Below, piece after piece: positions 47,606-57,778 of a DNA stretch of 64,000 nt. A model generated the notes under the pieces. It was not told the DNA's origin. It saw only the letters and a list, made by a program, of their open reading frames with translations, and ran no database searches. A program made the position numbers and the translations under genes. Origin of the DNA: Phyllobacterium sp. T1293 (GTDB taxonomy: Bacteria > Pseudomonadota > Alphaproteobacteria > Rhizobiales > Rhizobiaceae); the NCBI RefSeq assembly GCF_020731415.2, contig NZ_CP088273.1, positions 2,175,001 to 2,239,000 on the forward strand, given 5' to 3'. Every line of letters begins with the position of its first letter. Position 1 is the stretch's first letter.

Positions 47606-49006
47606 GTGAATCGCATTGTTCCGCTCGTGCTTGCTGTCGCCCTGTTCATGGAGCAGATGGACTCGACTGTCATATCGACGTCCCTGCCCGCCATTGCCGC
47701 AGATATCGGCACAAGTCCGATTGCCCTGAAACTGGCGCTGACAGCCTATCTCGTTTCGCTTGCGGTGTTCATTCCGGTCAGCGGCTGGATGGCCGACCGC
47801 TTTGGCGCGAAGAATGTGTTCCGCGCGGCTATCATCGTTTTCGTGCTGGGGTCGATTGCCTGCGCTGTCTCCAATTCGCTGCTGGCCTTCGTTATCTCAC
47901 GTTTCGTGCAGGGCGTCGGCGGTGCGATGATGACGCCGGTTGGGCGTCTGGTGCTTGTAAGATCGACCCCGCGCAGTGAGCTTGTCGGTGCCATGGCGTG
48001 GCTGACAGTGCCTGCTCTCGTCGGCCCGTTGCTTGGACCGCCCATTGGCGGGTTCCTGACCACCTATTTCACCTGGCACTGGATTTTCCTGATCAATGTT
48101 CCCATCGGCTTGCTCGGCATCTGGTTCGCCACGCGCTATCTGCCTGACGTGGAGACACTGATCCAGCGCAAGCTTGATGTGCCCGGTTTCTTCCTCAGCG
48201 GCATTGCCGCCTCCGGCGTCGTCTTCGGTCTTTCCGTTGTCAGTCTTCCCGCCCTGCCCGTCTGGGTTGGAATAACAACGCTCATTATCGGGCTGATCTC
48301 GACGGTGCTTTATCTCATTCATGCCAAGCGTACGCCGGAGCCGCTGCTGGCGCTTGATCTGTTCAAAAATCAGGTGTTCCGCGCATCGATATTCGGTGGA
48401 AGCCTGTTTCGCATCGGCGTGGGTGCCACACCATTCCTGCTGCCGCTGATGTTCCAGATCGGTTTTGGCATGACGCCGTTTCAATCAGGTCTGATCACCT
48501 TTGTGTCAGCTGCTGGTGCCATCGGCATGAAGCTCGTGACAAAATGGTTCTTCCGCAAGACCGGCTTCCGCAATGCGCTGATGTGGGGATCGCTCGTTGC
48601 CGCGAGTTTCATTGCCATCAATGGTTTTTTCACACCACAGACACCGACAGCGCTGATCATCGTCCTGCTTCTGGTCAGCGGCTTCTTCCGCTCACTGTTC
48701 TTCACGGGTGCCAATGCGCTTGCTTATGCTGAGGTGCCGAATGAGCAGACCAGTCTGGCAACACCGATTGCATCAGTCGCCCAGCAGATTTCCATTGCGT
48801 TAGGCGTGGCGGTGGCTGGCGGCATTCTCGAGGTTTCGACCAGCCTGCACGGCGGGCCGTTGGGACTGGCGGATTTCCACACGGCATTCTTCCTTGTGGC
48901 AGCCATATCCTCGCTGGCATTCTTCTCGTTCATGCCGATGAAGCCGGATGCGGGCGCTGAAGTGTCAGGCCATTACCCGCCCGCCAAGCCCGCACCGGCC
49001 GAATAG
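47606..49006 (+). CDS. DHA2-family drug efflux transporter
   Basis: MFS exporter of 466 residues with about 14 spans, of the EmrB/QacA type. The typical signature GWMADRFGAKNVF lies after helix 2, and ALFMEQMDSTVISTSLPAI in helix 1. Start is GTG with no strong ribosome site. It faces the metallo-hydrolase gene across 250 bases, and no membrane-fusion partner gene is adjacent, so the exporter may act alone in the inner membrane. Confidence 0.88.
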   Translation: MNRIVPLVLAVALFMEQMDSTVISTSLPAIAADIGTSPIALKLALTAYLVSLAVFIPVSGWMADRFGAKNVFRAAIIVFVLGSIACAVSNSLLAFVISRFVQGVGGAMMTPVGRLVLVRSTPRSELVGAMAWLTVPALVGPLLGPPIGGFLTTYFTWHWIFLINVPIGLLGIWFATRYLPDVETLIQRKLDVPGFFLSGIAASGVVFGLSVVSLPALPVWVGITTLIIGLISTVLYLIHAKRTPEPLLALDLFKNQVFRASIFGGSLFRIGVGATPFLLPLMFQIGFGMTPFQSGLITFVSAAGAIGMKLVTKWFFRKTGFRNALMWGSLVAASFIAINGFFTPQTPTALIIVLLLVSGFFRSLFFTGANALAYAEVPNEQTSLATPIASVAQQISIALGVAVAGGILEVSTSLHGGPLGLADFHTAFFLVAAISSLAFFSFMPMKPDAGAEVSGHYPPAKPAPAE

Positions 49007-49010
49007 AGGA

Positions 49011-49718
49011 TCAGGAACGCCCCTTGAAATCGCGGGCGAGCAGATAAAGCTCGACCGACTCGGCGCGCGATGCGGGCGGCTTGACGTGATGCACGGATTT
49101 GAAGTGCTGCTTGAGCAGCGTCAGCACTTCATTTTCCGTACCGCCCTGAAACGTCTTCGTCAGAAAATGCCCGCCGGGGCGCAGCACGGAAACCGCAAAA
49201 TCCGCCGCCACTTCGCACAGATGTGTCGTGCGGATATGGTCCGTGCGGCGGTGGCCGGTGGTTGGCGCTGCCATATCTGACAGAACGATATCCGGTTGAC
49301 CGCCGAGCGCTTCAATCAGTTTGTCCGGCGCGGCATCATCGAGAAAATCCATCTCAAGCAGCGTCACACCCGGCAAGGGATCGATATGCAGATAGTCGAT
49401 ACCAACAACCGTTGGCGCCTCTTCGGGAGAGCCGACAATACCCGCTGCAATCTGGCTCCAGCCACCGGGGGCGGCACCCAGATCGATGATGCGCTGACCC
49501 TTTTTCAGAATCTTGTAGCGGTCATCGATTTCGATCAGCTTGTAGGCGGCGCGCGAACGATAGCCATCCTGCTTGGAGCGCTGCACATAGGGATCGTTGA
49601 TATGCCGTTCCAGCCAGCGGCGTGACGATTCCTTGATCGTGCCCGCCTTCTTCTTGATCTTGGTGTGAAGGCCGCGCGTACCCGTACCGCCGCGCCCGCC
49701 TGTTGTTGTCTTAGCCAT
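49011..49718 (-). CDS. rlmE: 23S rRNA (uridine2552-2'-O)-methyltransferase
   Basis: RrmJ/FtsJ enzyme of 235 residues that methylates U2552 in the ribosomal A loop. Motif I is [14 protein letters not shown], and the catalytic K-D-K-E set is visible in [20 protein letters not shown] and [10 protein letters not shown] basic N-terminus precedes the domain. It is 20 bases downstream of the Ppx/GppA-like gene on the same strand, a usual alphaproteobacterial pair. Confidence 0.94.
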   Translation of the reverse strand: MAKTTTGGRGGTGTRGLHTKIKKKAGTIKESSRRWLERHINDPYVQRSKQDGYRSRAAYKLIEIDDRYKILKKGQRIIDLGAAPGGWSQIAAGIVGSPEEAPTVVGIDYLHIDPLPGVTLLEMDFLDDAAPDKLIEALGGQPDIVLSDMAAPTTGHRRTDHIRTTHLCEVAADFAVSVLRPGGHFLTKTFQGGTENEVLTLLKQHFKSVHHVKPPASRAESVELYLLARDFKGRS

Positions 49719-49738
49719 TGGGAAATTACGCCCCTCTT

Positions 49739-51256
49739 TTACGCGACATTGGCGCGAAACCATCGATTGCGCCACGCGCCATCGCGCGACATGAGTTCAG
49801 TCAAAATACCTTCGCGCAGGCCGCGATCGGCCACGCGCAGTTTCTGGCTGGGCCAGACATTGCGAATTGCATCAAGAATGGCGCAACCGGCAAGAACCAG
49901 ATCGGCACGATCAGCCCCGATGCACGGATTGGCAACCCGCTCGTCAAAGCTCCACGACAAAAGCCTGCTGGTCATCTCGGTTACGTCATCATTCTGCATC
50001 CAGATACCATCGATGCGGCGCCGGTCATAGCGGTCGAGCCCCAGATGGATACCGGCAAGCGTGGTCACTGTGCCTGACGTGCCAAGCAGGTGGAAATTCT
50101 GGCTGTTCACGAGATCACCAAGTTTATGACGCTCGGAGAAATCATTGAGCAGTTCCGCCACATGATTGACCATGACAGCGAAATTATCCGTCGTCACATC
50201 GCGTCCGCCAAAACGCTCGGCCAGCGTGACAACACCCACGGGCAGCGATGTCCAGGCAATGATATGTTCGGCCAGACGCGGCGAACGGCGCTCGGACACA
50301 TCAATCAGGGCAATTTCCGAGGAGCCGCCACCGATATCGAACAGGACAACCGCATCGGTTTCCCGTTCAACCAGCGTACCGCAGCCCGATACTGCAAGAC
50401 GTGCCTCGGTCTGCCGGTTGATGATCTCGAGATCAAGCCCGGTCTCGTGCTTGACCTGCCCGAGAAACTCCGCGCCATTTTCCGCCTGACGACAGGCTTC
50501 CGTGGCGATGAGGCGCGCCTTGCGCACATCGTGGTTTTCCAGCTTGTCGCGGCAGATTTTCAGCGCTTCAATGGCCCGGCTCATGGCATTGGGACTCAAA
50601 CGTCCGGTTGCACCAAGACCTTCGCCCAGACGAACAATGCGCGAAAATGCATCAATGACGCGGAACTGGCCGGGCCGCGTTGGTGTTGCCACCAACAAGC
50701 GGCAATTATTGGTGCCAAGATCGAGCGCCGCATAGAGCGGAGCGCCCGCATATTTCGGCTCGCGCCTGACATGATCCTGTTCGGCTGGCTTGGGCTGGCT
50801 CGTTTCCGCTGTCGATGCGGTTGCTACAGCTTCCGGTTGTTTGGTTCCGGAACGGCCACGACGCCTGTGCCGGTTCGGACGGCGTTTCTTGCCTGTCTTG
50901 GCCTGTGCAACGGCTTCTGTCTCCGATTGAGCCGGAGCCGTTGCCACAACAGGATTTTGCGCCGAAACAGCACCGTGTTTCGACTTGCCACGCCGACGGC
51001 GGCGCGCACGTTTCTTGGGGCTCTTGTCGAAGCGTCCTTCTTGGGAATCAGGCTGGCTCTCCTGCGTCTGTCGCGCAGAATCCCCTTGTGGCCCGGGTCC
51101 GTTCTTGGCGGGATTTGTAGTGCCATTTGACACCGAACCACCGCCAGACGCCCCTTCATTCGACGCTTTACGGGCGTCCGATTCGGGGTCTTTCAAAATC
51201 TTATCCTTCGGGCGCCGCGCGAACCTCTGGAGGACGCAGGCAAGGCGCTTGTTCAT
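49739..51256 (-). CDS. Ppx/GppA exopolyphosphatase family protein
   Basis: A 505-residue protein. Residues 1-150 are disordered, rich in K, R, S, Q and A. The Ppx/GppA actin-like domain follows: [16 protein letters not shown], the glutamate-containing [11 protein letters not shown] and [13 protein letters not shown]. Such enzymes degrade polyphosphate and/or pppGpp. ATG 51256 is used; ATG 51271 adds five residues. The long basic N-terminus may bind polyphosphate or nucleic acid (inference). Confidence 0.88.
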   Translation of the reverse strand: MNKRLACVLQRFARRPKDKILKDPESDARKASNEGASGGGSVSNGTTNPAKNGPGPQGDSARQTQESQPDSQEGRFDKSPKKRARRRRRGKSKHGAVSAQNPVVATAPAQSETEAVAQAKTGKKRRPNRHRRRGRSGTKQPEAVATASTAETSQPKPAEQDHVRREPKYAGAPLYAALDLGTNNCRLLVATPTRPGQFRVIDAFSRIVRLGEGLGATGRLSPNAMSRAIEALKICRDKLENHDVRKARLIATEACRQAENGAEFLGQVKHETGLDLEIINRQTEARLAVSGCGTLVERETDAVVLFDIGGGSSEIALIDVSERRSPRLAEHIIAWTSLPVGVVTLAERFGGRDVTTDNFAVMVNHVAELLNDFSERHKLGDLVNSQNFHLLGTSGTVTTLAGIHLGLDRYDRRRIDGIWMQNDDVTEMTSRLLSWSFDERVANPCIGADRADLVLAGCAILDAIRNVWPSQKLRVADRGLREGILTELMSRDGAWRNRWFRANVA

Positions 51257-51379
51257 TAACGTTGAAGCCAATGTAACATTATTTGCCGAATATAAAAGTG
51301 CCTGAGGGAAATTAGCCGGTGATGACAGGGAGGAGAGCCCTGAAAGGGCCCGCTCACGGAGCAGGCCCTTTGACAGCGA

Positions 51380-51979
51380 TCAACCGAATTTAACGAGGTT
51401 ATGGATAACAAGCGGACCGCCGGGGAAACCCGCCATCTTCTCGCCCGCTGCCAGACTGCCAAGATCAAGTGCAAAGAATCCAAGCTTTTCAAACAGGGCA
51501 GCCACCTTGGCTTTGGCGTCTACGTCATCGCCCGAATAGAACAACACGCGGTGGCCGCCTTCGGCTTTCGGGTCAGCGGCAAGCAGGGCAGCGGGCAGAT
51601 GGTTGAGCGCCTTGACCAGTTTTGCTCCGGGCACGAGATCGCCAACCACTTCGCTCGACAGACGTCCTTTCAGATCAAACGGCTTGAATTCGGGTGCCTC
51701 GGTGGCATTATTGGCATTGATAACGATGCGGCCATTCCATGCGGGCAGACCGGCCAGTGCTTGCGGCAGTTTGGTCCAGTTGACGGCGATCAGAACAATA
51801 TCCGCACTTGCAGCCTGTTGCACTGTACCCGCTTTGATGGACGGCCCGATTTCACCGACCAGTTCTTTGAGTGAATCCGGTCCGCGGCTGTTGGAGAGAG
51901 TGGCTTCGATCCCGGCGCGCGCCAATGCCCGTGCAAAAGCCGAACCGATCAGTCCCGAGCCAATAATACCAATGCTCAT
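51380..51979 (-). CDS. F420-dependent NADP reductase-like protein
   Basis: Rossmann-fold protein of 199 residues with MSIGIIGSGLIGSAFARALARAG at the start and VNWTKLPQAL, VINANNATEAPE and KALNHLPAALLA segments typical of the NADP-binding FNO-like family. Organisms such as this do not usually make F420, so the real partner may be another dehydrogenase cofactor pair. AAAGGAAA precedes the ATG at 51979. Divergent from a LysR gene. Confidence 0.83.
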   Translation of the reverse strand: MSIGIIGSGLIGSAFARALARAGIEATLSNSRGPDSLKELVGEIGPSIKAGTVQQAASADIVLIAVNWTKLPQALAGLPAWNGRIVINANNATEAPEFKPFDLKGRLSSEVVGDLVPGAKLVKALNHLPAALLAADPKAEGGHRVLFYSGDDVDAKAKVAALFEKLGFFALDLGSLAAGEKMAGFPGGPLVIHNLVKFG

Positions 51980-52076
51980 GATGTTATTTCCTTTGATGTC
52001 ATGAATGCATGAAGTTGCATGGACTGAATATGGCCCGTTCATTCATTGACGATAACCGAGTAATGGCTTTAAGTAT

Positions 52077-52095
52077 TTTCAAGTATCAATTGAAA
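52077..52095. promoter_or_regulatory. Candidate LysR-binding site
   Basis: TTTCAA-N7-TTGAAA inverted repeat, eight bases before the LysR ATG and about 100 bases before the divergent reductase. Dyads such as this suit a LysR-type box. Confidence 0.4.
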
Positions 52096-52103
52096 GTACC
52101 GCC

Positions 52104-53033
52104 ATGGAAACCCTTGCCAATCTGGAGTCCTTTGTACGCAGCGCCGAGTCTGGCGGCTTCTCGGCCGCAGCGCGGGGGCTGAAACTGACACCCGCAGCGG
52201 TGAGCCGTAATGTGGCGATGCTTGAGCGCAATCTTGGCATCCGGCTGTTTCATCGCAGCACGCGAAACTTGACGTTGACGGAGGAAGGTGAGCGCTTTCT
52301 GCAGGCTATCAGGACGAACCTTGACGATCTGCAGGCAGCAATTGCCGACGTTTCAGCCCAACGCGACAAACCTTCAGGTGTGCTCAAGGTGAGCATGAGC
52401 CCGACACTCGGTATTGGCTTTGTCATGCCGTTGCTCCCTGACTTCCTCAAGCGCTTTCCGTTGATCCGACCTGAATGGCATTTCGAAAACCGGCAGGTGG
52501 ACCTGATAGGCGAAGGTTTCGATGCGGCTATCGGCGGTGGCTTCGAGCTTTTGCCCGGCATGGTGTCGCGTTCGCTTGCGAGGCTTCATCTCATTGCCGT
52601 TGCCTCACCCAGCTACATGGAGGGGCGCGTGTCTCCGAGCGATCCGGTGGAGCTTGCCAATATGGACGGAATTGTCTTGCGCCGGGACCGCACAGGACGA
52701 ATACCCGTTCGAATGCTGCGCAACAGTGCAGGAGAGGAAAAGCCGGCACATCTCAGGGAAAGGATTGTCGTCAACGATCCGGCGGCCATGCGGCAGGCAG
52801 CACTGCTTGGTCTGGGCGTTACGATTCTTTCGGCGCCGGTTGCCCAGCCCCTTCTGAAGAGCGGCAAACTCGTTCGGCTTTTGCCTGATTGGTATGTCGA
52901 TGCCGGGCCGGTGTCGATCTATTATGCCAGCCGCACATTGCTACCGGCAAAGACGCGGGTGTTCGTTGATTTTATTGCCGAGGCATTCCGGCAAGGCAGG
53001 CTGACAGAAAGCTTTGCCGGTGTTCTTGGCTGA
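52104..53033 (+). CDS. LysR-family transcriptional regulator
   Basis: A 309-residue regulator: helix-turn-helix GGFSAAARGLKLTPAAVSRNVAMLERNLGIRLFHRSTR near the start and an effector-binding domain after it. It faces the F420-reductase-like gene, its likely target. GC and codon use match neighbours. Confidence 0.9.
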   Translation: METLANLESFVRSAESGGFSAAARGLKLTPAAVSRNVAMLERNLGIRLFHRSTRNLTLTEEGERFLQAIRTNLDDLQAAIADVSAQRDKPSGVLKVSMSPTLGIGFVMPLLPDFLKRFPLIRPEWHFENRQVDLIGEGFDAAIGGGFELLPGMVSRSLARLHLIAVASPSYMEGRVSPSDPVELANMDGIVLRRDRTGRIPVRMLRNSAGEEKPAHLRERIVVNDPAAMRQAALLGLGVTILSAPVAQPLLKSGKLVRLLPDWYVDAGPVSIYYASRTLLPAKTRVFVDFIAEAFRQGRLTESFAGVLG

Positions 53034-53276
53034 AGGTGTTTCCGGACGAGACATCCGCAATTATGCCTTAAATGATGACGATTGTTTTGCTGTCGCCTTT
53101 TGGATATCCTTGGTTCAGATTTGGCTCTTCGCGGCGTCAGAGGTTCTCGACCCGCCAATCTCATTCCAGGCGGCGACGGGTTTAAACGTTGCACGAAGAC
53201 TGATCTCCGGCACCCGCCGGGATGAGAACACAGCAGGTCAGCTTTCGCTGCTTGCCACTTCCAGAGGAGGGTTGGC

Positions 53277-53543
53277 ATGTTCACGCGTACGACACATTCC
53301 ATCGTCCACTTCAACGCACCATTTGTGCTGAAGGGAGTGGACAAGACATTGCCTGCAGGGGATTACGACATCGATCACGACGAAGAACTGATTGATGGTC
53401 TGGCGAGGGTTGCCCATCGCCGCGTTGCGACCTTCATTCACGTTCCATGCCGGTCATCAAAGCTCAGTACCCGGCAGGTTTTCCCGATTGATCACTTTGA
53501 TCTGGAAGCAGCGCTTCTCGAGGATCAGTCCCGCCCCGAATAA
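53277..53543 (+). CDS. Conserved hypothetical protein
   Basis: An 88-residue soluble protein starting MFTRTTHSIVHFNAPFVLKGVDKTLPAGDYDI. I recognise it as a conserved hypothetical in rhizobia, of unknown function. The acidic patch DIDHDEELIDGL and HRRVATFIHVP are typical. AGGAGGG lies five bases before the ATG. It leads a run of four short genes. Confidence 0.75.
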   Translation: MFTRTTHSIVHFNAPFVLKGVDKTLPAGDYDIDHDEELIDGLARVAHRRVATFIHVPCRSSKLSTRQVFPIDHFDLEAALLEDQSRPE

Positions 53544-53584
53544 ATCTTCCCGTCCAGATTACAATCAACAGAAGGAGAACCACC

Positions 53585-53725
53585 ATGGCTAAAGGTCAAC
53601 AGCGCAGCAACCGTGAAGTGCGCAAACCAAAGAAGGACAAGGTTGAGGCAAAGGCCGCTGTTCCGTTTGCAAGCTCCATTGGCAAACAGACAGAGGTTAT
53701 TGGCAAGGGCAAGCCCAAGCCTTAA
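53585..53725 (+). CDS. Very small basic protein
   Basis: A 46-residue frame, too short for usual gene finders: MAKGQQRSNREVRKPKKDKVEAKAAVPFASSIG, then a lysine-rich end. The same type (MAKGQQRSNREAKKPKK) is a known hypothetical in rhizobia. AAGGAG stands eight bases before the ATG. It is strongly basic and probably unfolded or nucleic-acid-binding; function unknown. Confidence 0.75.
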   Translation: MAKGQQRSNREVRKPKKDKVEAKAAVPFASSIGKQTEVIGKGKPKP

Positions 53726-53929
53726 TGGCCTCTCTCTTACCCAACATACCATTGTTCAGGTGCGGCGCGATTGTGATGATCGCGCCGTATTGTTGCGGTG
53801 AGTTGGTTCATGGTTCGCCCATCCCCCGCAACCCGAAACACGCGTCAAGAGTAAAATTAGAACAAAACAGGAACAAATTCCTTTTCAAGGGTTCCCGCTT
53901 GTGGCATTCTTTCTGAAAAGGAGATTCCG

Positions 53930-54127
53930 ATGAACGCCATATTGAAACAACCGGAAGACGAAATTGATGAAGCCTTGGCTTACCACCAGGGAGACACGCG
54001 CGCGACGATTGCAGCGCTTCTGGCCGAGCGGGAGTTCCTGCTGCGCGAGATCGAATATGCCTCTCTGGCCATGTCCTATGGCTTTGCACGGGGCTGGACG
54101 CCGGGGCAGAACAGGAATGCACGATAG
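53930..54127 (+). CDS. Conserved hypothetical small protein
   Basis: A 65-residue frame starting MNAILKQPEDEIDEALAYHQGDTRATIAALLAERE with an amphipathic helix and a C-terminal AMSYGFARGWTPG. It matches a conserved small hypothetical of rhizobia. AAAAGGAG lies six bases before the ATG. GGAAC-N15-GGTT about 50 bases upstream is close to, but one base shorter than, the EcfG stress promoter pattern. Confidence 0.72.
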   Translation: MNAILKQPEDEIDEALAYHQGDTRATIAALLAEREFLLREIEYASLAMSYGFARGWTPGQNRNAR

Positions 54128-54165
54128 ACTTGTGGAGCCGCGCGTGCGATGATTGTGGCTCAAAA

Positions 54166-54450
54166 ATGCGAGACACGATGAAACACAGTCCAAAACAATT
54201 GCCTGAAGTTGGTGTCCGTCCGAAGCGGGTCCTTAGTCCTTCGGAACAGAAAAGTCTGGCCACAACCGCTGCCGCGTCCGCCATTATCAATGACGAGACT
54301 GCAAAGTGGGAAAACAAGACCGCACGCCTGAAGGCACTGCGGCTGGCCAAGGAAGCGGAAGAAGAAGCTGAAAACGCTTTGAAACCAGCCAAGAAGCCTG
54401 CGAAAGCCAAGGCGAAGGCAAAGGTGACGCTCGCAACCAAGGGTAAGTAA
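54166..54450 (+). CDS. Small charged protein
   Basis: A 94-residue protein, helical and lysine/glutamate-rich, ending in AKKPAKAKAKAKVTLATKGK. The region NDETAKWENKTARLKALRLAKEAEEEAEN resembles small stress-linked rhizobial proteins. ATG 54166 or 54178 are both possible; neither has a ribosome site. No known domain. Confidence 0.55.
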   Translation: MRDTMKHSPKQLPEVGVRPKRVLSPSEQKSLATTAAASAIINDETAKWENKTARLKALRLAKEAEEEAENALKPAKKPAKAKAKAKVTLATKGK

Positions 54451-54811
54451 CCCGGCAGCAATTCATACACGCATTGACGCGGTCCTTTAAGCCGCGGCCG
54501 GATCAATTTATCAGAATGCAGACGTGCTTGCCCCATGCGGAATGGTTGCCAGCCTCGCTTAAATATTGCGCAGTAAAAGCACCAAATATAGTCATTGAAT
54601 CAAGCTAAGTTTTTATAATTAAATTATTTTTTCCGGCGCAGCATTGACGAAATGATCTTCAGGCCCTATGTAAGCACCATCGGTATTTGGTAGTTTGTTT
54701 TTAGTTTTATTGCGCCAACGCGCTCTCAACGATCCTTCTTCAAAAATCGAGCTAAAACTATCGGGCGTCGCCTGGTAGGTCACCAAAACATATTCCTTGA
54801 AAGGGTTCATT
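54451..54811. other. AT-rich upstream region of cspA
   Basis: About 360 bases with no convincing gene on the plus strand, noticeably AT-rich. It should hold the csp promoter and a long 5' leader. A small antisense frame within it was not accepted as a gene. Confidence 0.6.
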
Positions 54812-55021
54812 ATGAGCACTGGAACAGTAAAGTGGTTTAATTCCACAAAGGGCTTCGGCTTCATTCAGCCAGACGATGGTTCGGCAGACGTGTTCGTTCA
54901 CATCTCCGCAGTTGAGCGCGCTGGCATGCGCAGCCTCAATGACGGTCAGAAGATCAGCTTCGAGCTGGTTCGTGACAACAAGTCCGGCAAGATGACTGCT
55001 GACCAGCTTCAGGCTGGCTGA
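54812..55021 (+). CDS. cspA: Cold-shock protein
   Basis: CspA-family RNA/ssDNA-binding protein of 69 residues with RNP1 KGFGFIQPD and RNP2 VFVHISAV. It melts RNA secondary structure and acts as a chaperone. AAAGGG stands six bases before the ATG. A terminator follows at 55087. Which of the several alphaproteobacterial paralogues it is cannot be said. Confidence 0.95.
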   Translation: MSTGTVKWFNSTKGFGFIQPDDGSADVFVHISAVERAGMRSLNDGQKISFELVRDNKSGKMTADQLQAG

Positions 55022-55086
55022 TATAATTCGTCTTCGCGGTCTTTGACCACGGATGTACTGGCACTGATAGCCAAGATGAATTTGAG

Positions 55087-55116
55087 AAGGTCGGGTTTTC
55101 CCGGCCTTTTATTTTG
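55087..55116 (+). terminator. Terminator after cspA
   Basis: AAGGTCGGG-TTTT-CCCGGCCTTTTATTTT forms a GC-rich hairpin and U-tract 65 bases past the stop. Confidence 0.82.
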
Positions 55117-55214
55117 CCTTGTTGGCAGAGGTCTTTGCATCATTGCCCGGCAAAGGTTGCAAAAATCGACGTTTTGACGACACTACGGCATGAACAACCG
55201 GTTGGAGTGCAGCC

Positions 55215-55574
55215 ATGGCAGGCAAGACATCCAAGAAGGCCGATGACGAGGCCGCAGTCCTAGAAAAAATCGCTGCAATGCGCGCACCCTATCGTGCCAT
55301 GGGCGAGCGGATTCATGCGCTTATCCTGCGCACTGAGCCAGCACTCAAGCCAAGGGTATGGTATGGCATGCCGGGATATGCAAAAGACGGCCCCGTCCTC
55401 TGCTTCTTTCGGGTCGATGAACATTTCATGACATTCGGCCTTACCGAAAAGGCACATCACGCCCGCGAGAAAGATGCAACTGATCACCTCATGGCGGCGG
55501 CTTGGTTTTTCACCGAACTGGACGCTGCAACCGAGAACAGGCTTGCAGACATCGTGCGCAAGGCCACGCGCTGA
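55215..55574 (+). CDS. DUF1801 family protein
   Basis: A 119-residue protein of the DUF1801/YdhG type: KPRVWYGMPGYAKDGPVLCFFRV, then MTFGLTEKAH. It resembles the frataxin-like fold of iron-chaperone family members but its role is unknown. It follows the csp gene by about 190 bases. Confidence 0.75.
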   Translation: MAGKTSKKADDEAAVLEKIAAMRAPYRAMGERIHALILRTEPALKPRVWYGMPGYAKDGPVLCFFRVDEHFMTFGLTEKAHHAREKDATDHLMAAAWFFTELDAATENRLADIVRKATR

Positions 55575-55726
55575 GATCGCCATCGCTTCTTCCAAGATAT
55601 TTCCGCGTATTCTTCAAGAATCCTCTGGAAAGAATTTTTGCGGCATCCCACAGTGCGAGTCACCCCTATGCTGATGTCTGCGAAGACACCGGCACAATTT
55701 GCATTGTATGAAGGAGCCCTGTGGCC

Positions 55727-56983
55727 ATGAAAGTTCTCGTTCTTGGAAGTGGCGTCGTTGGCGTCACATCTGCCTGGTATCTGGCACAGGCAGGTCACGA
55801 GGTCACTGTGGTCGACCGGCAGCCCGGACCGGCTCTGGAGACAAGCTTTGCCAATGCCGGTGAGATTTCACCCGGCTATTCATCGCCTTGGGCTGGCCCT
55901 GGCGTTCCTATCAAAGCCATCAAATGGATGTTGATGCATTTCGGCCCCCTCGTCGTGCGGCCGAAATTCGATCCCTATATGGCGCTGTGGCTGGTGCGTA
56001 TGCTGCGTAACTGCACGTCGGCACGTTATGCCCGCAACAAAATCCGCATGGTTCCCATCGCTGAATATAGCCGCGATTCACTGCGCGATCTGCGGGCTGA
56101 AACAGGCATCACCTATGACGAGCGCAGTCAGGGCACATTGCAGCTGTTCCGCAAACAGAGCCAATATGATGGCACGGGGGGCGATATCGAGGTGCTCAAG
56201 CAGTTCGGCGTGCCCTATGAACTCCTCGACCCTGCCGGTTGCATTGCGGCTGAGCCGGCGCTTGCCAATGTGCGCGAGAAATTCGTCGGTGGTCTGCGGC
56301 TGCCCGGCGATGAAACAGGCGATTGCAAGATTTTCACGGAAAAGCTGGCCGCGCTTGCGGCTGAAAAGGGCGTTACCTTCCGCTTCAACACCACCATCAC
56401 CTCAATCAATACCAGCGGCAACCGTATCGCCAGCGTTTCCACCGAGACGGAAGAACTGACAGCCGACGCCTATGTCGTCGCATTTGGCAGCTACTCGCCA
56501 TTCCTTTTGCGCCGCATCGGTGTGCCCGTTCCTGTATATCCGATCAAAGGCTATTCCATCACCGTGCCCATCGCCGATTCCGCATGCGCACCTGAATCCA
56601 CTGTCATGGATGAAACCTATAAGGTAGCGATTACGCGGCTCGGCGATCGTATTCGCGTTGGCGGCACCGCCGAAATCTCCGGTTATGACCTCACCTTGCG
56701 CGATGCCCGCAAGGCAACATTGCAGCATTCTGTCGGTGATCTTTTCCCCGGTGGCGGCGATCTGTCAAAAGCCACCTTCTGGAGCGGCCTGCGGCCGATG
56801 ACGCCTGATGGCCCGCCCATTATTGGCGGCGGCACCAAATACCAGAACCTCTTCCTGAATACCGGCCACGGCACGCTTGGCTGGACCATGTCCTGTGGTT
56901 CGGGCCGGGTATTGGCTGACATTGTGTCCGGTAAAACGCCTGACGTTGACGCATCGGAACTCGGGATCAGCCGCTACGGCTGA
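55727..56983 (+). CDS. dadA: D-amino acid dehydrogenase
   Basis: FAD enzyme of 418 residues that oxidises D-amino acids (D-alanine) to oxo acids and feeds electrons to the respiratory chain. The N-terminal FAD motif is [30 protein letters not shown], and the C-terminal [16 protein letters not shown] with the second FAD loop is typical. The ATG at 55727 is the usual start; GTG 55721 is closer to the AAGGAG. No alanine racemase gene is adjacent. Confidence 0.95.
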   Translation: MKVLVLGSGVVGVTSAWYLAQAGHEVTVVDRQPGPALETSFANAGEISPGYSSPWAGPGVPIKAIKWMLMHFGPLVVRPKFDPYMALWLVRMLRNCTSARYARNKIRMVPIAEYSRDSLRDLRAETGITYDERSQGTLQLFRKQSQYDGTGGDIEVLKQFGVPYELLDPAGCIAAEPALANVREKFVGGLRLPGDETGDCKIFTEKLAALAAEKGVTFRFNTTITSINTSGNRIASVSTETEELTADAYVVAFGSYSPFLLRRIGVPVPVYPIKGYSITVPIADSACAPESTVMDETYKVAITRLGDRIRVGGTAEISGYDLTLRDARKATLQHSVGDLFPGGGDLSKATFWSGLRPMTPDGPPIIGGGTKYQNLFLNTGHGTLGWTMSCGSGRVLADIVSGKTPDVDASELGISRYG

Positions 56984-57000
56984 CGGTTTGGTTTACACTC

Positions 57001-57036
57001 TCTTCTGCCTGCGAAAGTTGACTTTGCGGGCAGAAG
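57001..57036 (+). terminator. Hairpin after dadA
   Basis: TCTTCTGCCTGC and GCGGGCAGAAGA pair over 12 bases (one mismatch or wobble) 17 bases past the dadA stop. The U-tract is poor, so termination is uncertain. Confidence 0.55.
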
Positions 57037-57173
57037 ACAGCGGCTTTCTCATCAAGCTAACCCATTTAAAACATTACAAATTGTTTAGGTTTGCGTTCAG
57101 TTTTCATTCATCTCGCACCTCGTAAAACTGCATGGTGTTTCAAGATAATCCCTGCAACCAACGAGGAAACAAC

Positions 57174-57500
57174 ATGAAAAAGATCGCCCTGGCAGCCCTT
57201 GCCATTTCACTGATTGCAACGCCCGCAGCCTTTGCCCAGCAGCAGCAGGGTTATGGCCACCAGCAGCAGGACCGTATGGTCAAAAAGCGTGTCATCACCG
57301 AACGCACCGTTGTGAAGAAGACGCGCTGGGTGCGTGGCCATCAGTTGCCCAACAATTACCGCCGCAATGTGGTGCGTGATTATCACCGCTATCACCTGAA
57401 GACACCGCCGCGCGGTTATCAGTGGGTCCGCGCAAACAATGACTATGTCATGGTCAGCATTGCATCCGGCATCATCGCGTCGATGATTCAGGGCCGGTAA
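57174..57500 (+). CDS. RcnB-like exported protein
   Basis: A 108-residue protein with signal peptide (1-22, ending AFA), a Q-rich segment QQQQGYGHQQQ, and a C-terminal RcnB-like region PPRGYQWVRANNDYVMVSIASGIIASM. RcnB proteins keep nickel/cobalt homeostasis in the periplasm. ATG 57174 has GAGG upstream; the metal role is by family only. Confidence 0.8.
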   Translation: MKKIALAALAISLIATPAAFAQQQQGYGHQQQDRMVKKRVITERTVVKKTRWVRGHQLPNNYRRNVVRDYHRYHLKTPPRGYQWVRANNDYVMVSIASGIIASMIQGR

Positions 57501-57570
57501 ATACATGAGCCCATCCATGTATGATCTGTAAAAGCAAAGCAGATCTACATGGGGGTTCAAAGAACCTTTT

Positions 57571-57742
57571 TGCGTGGTTCGTGGGTTCGTGGTTCGTGGT
57601 TCGACAGGCTCACCATGAGGGAGAGTGTGGATGCAACGCTAATCGCAAAGATTGCAGCACAAGCAGGGTGCAGAACTTGACTCCCTTCACCACCCCTCTT
57701 CCTCATGGTGAGCCTGTCGAACCACGAACCCCGAACCACGCA
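57571..57742. repeat. Palindromic repeat element with 30-bp perfect arms
   Basis: Arms 57591-57620 and 57701-57730 are exact inverted copies over 30 bp (GGTTCGTGG, CGACAGGCTCACCATGAGG). Outer GCGTGGTTCG repeats extend it. The core between them (CGCTAATCGCAAAGATTGCAG) is the same as in the repeat at 39.2 kb. Confidence 0.85.
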
Positions 57743-57778
57743 AAACCGTTGCCTGCAGCAGGAAAATCAATGCCTGCT

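Noticed and set aside
50090..51130. Plus-strand 346-residue frame inside the Ppx/GppA gene
   Set aside because: Antisense shadow; the opposite strand encodes clear Ppx/GppA motifs.
53808..54536. Minus-strand 242-residue frame
   Set aside because: It runs opposite to two small plus-strand genes that have ribosome sites, and its composition is shadow-like.
54619..54810. Minus-strand frame of 63 residues before cspA
   Set aside because: Protein-like in composition but no ribosome site, no recognised relatives, and its start overlaps the csp start; more likely the csp leader in reverse.
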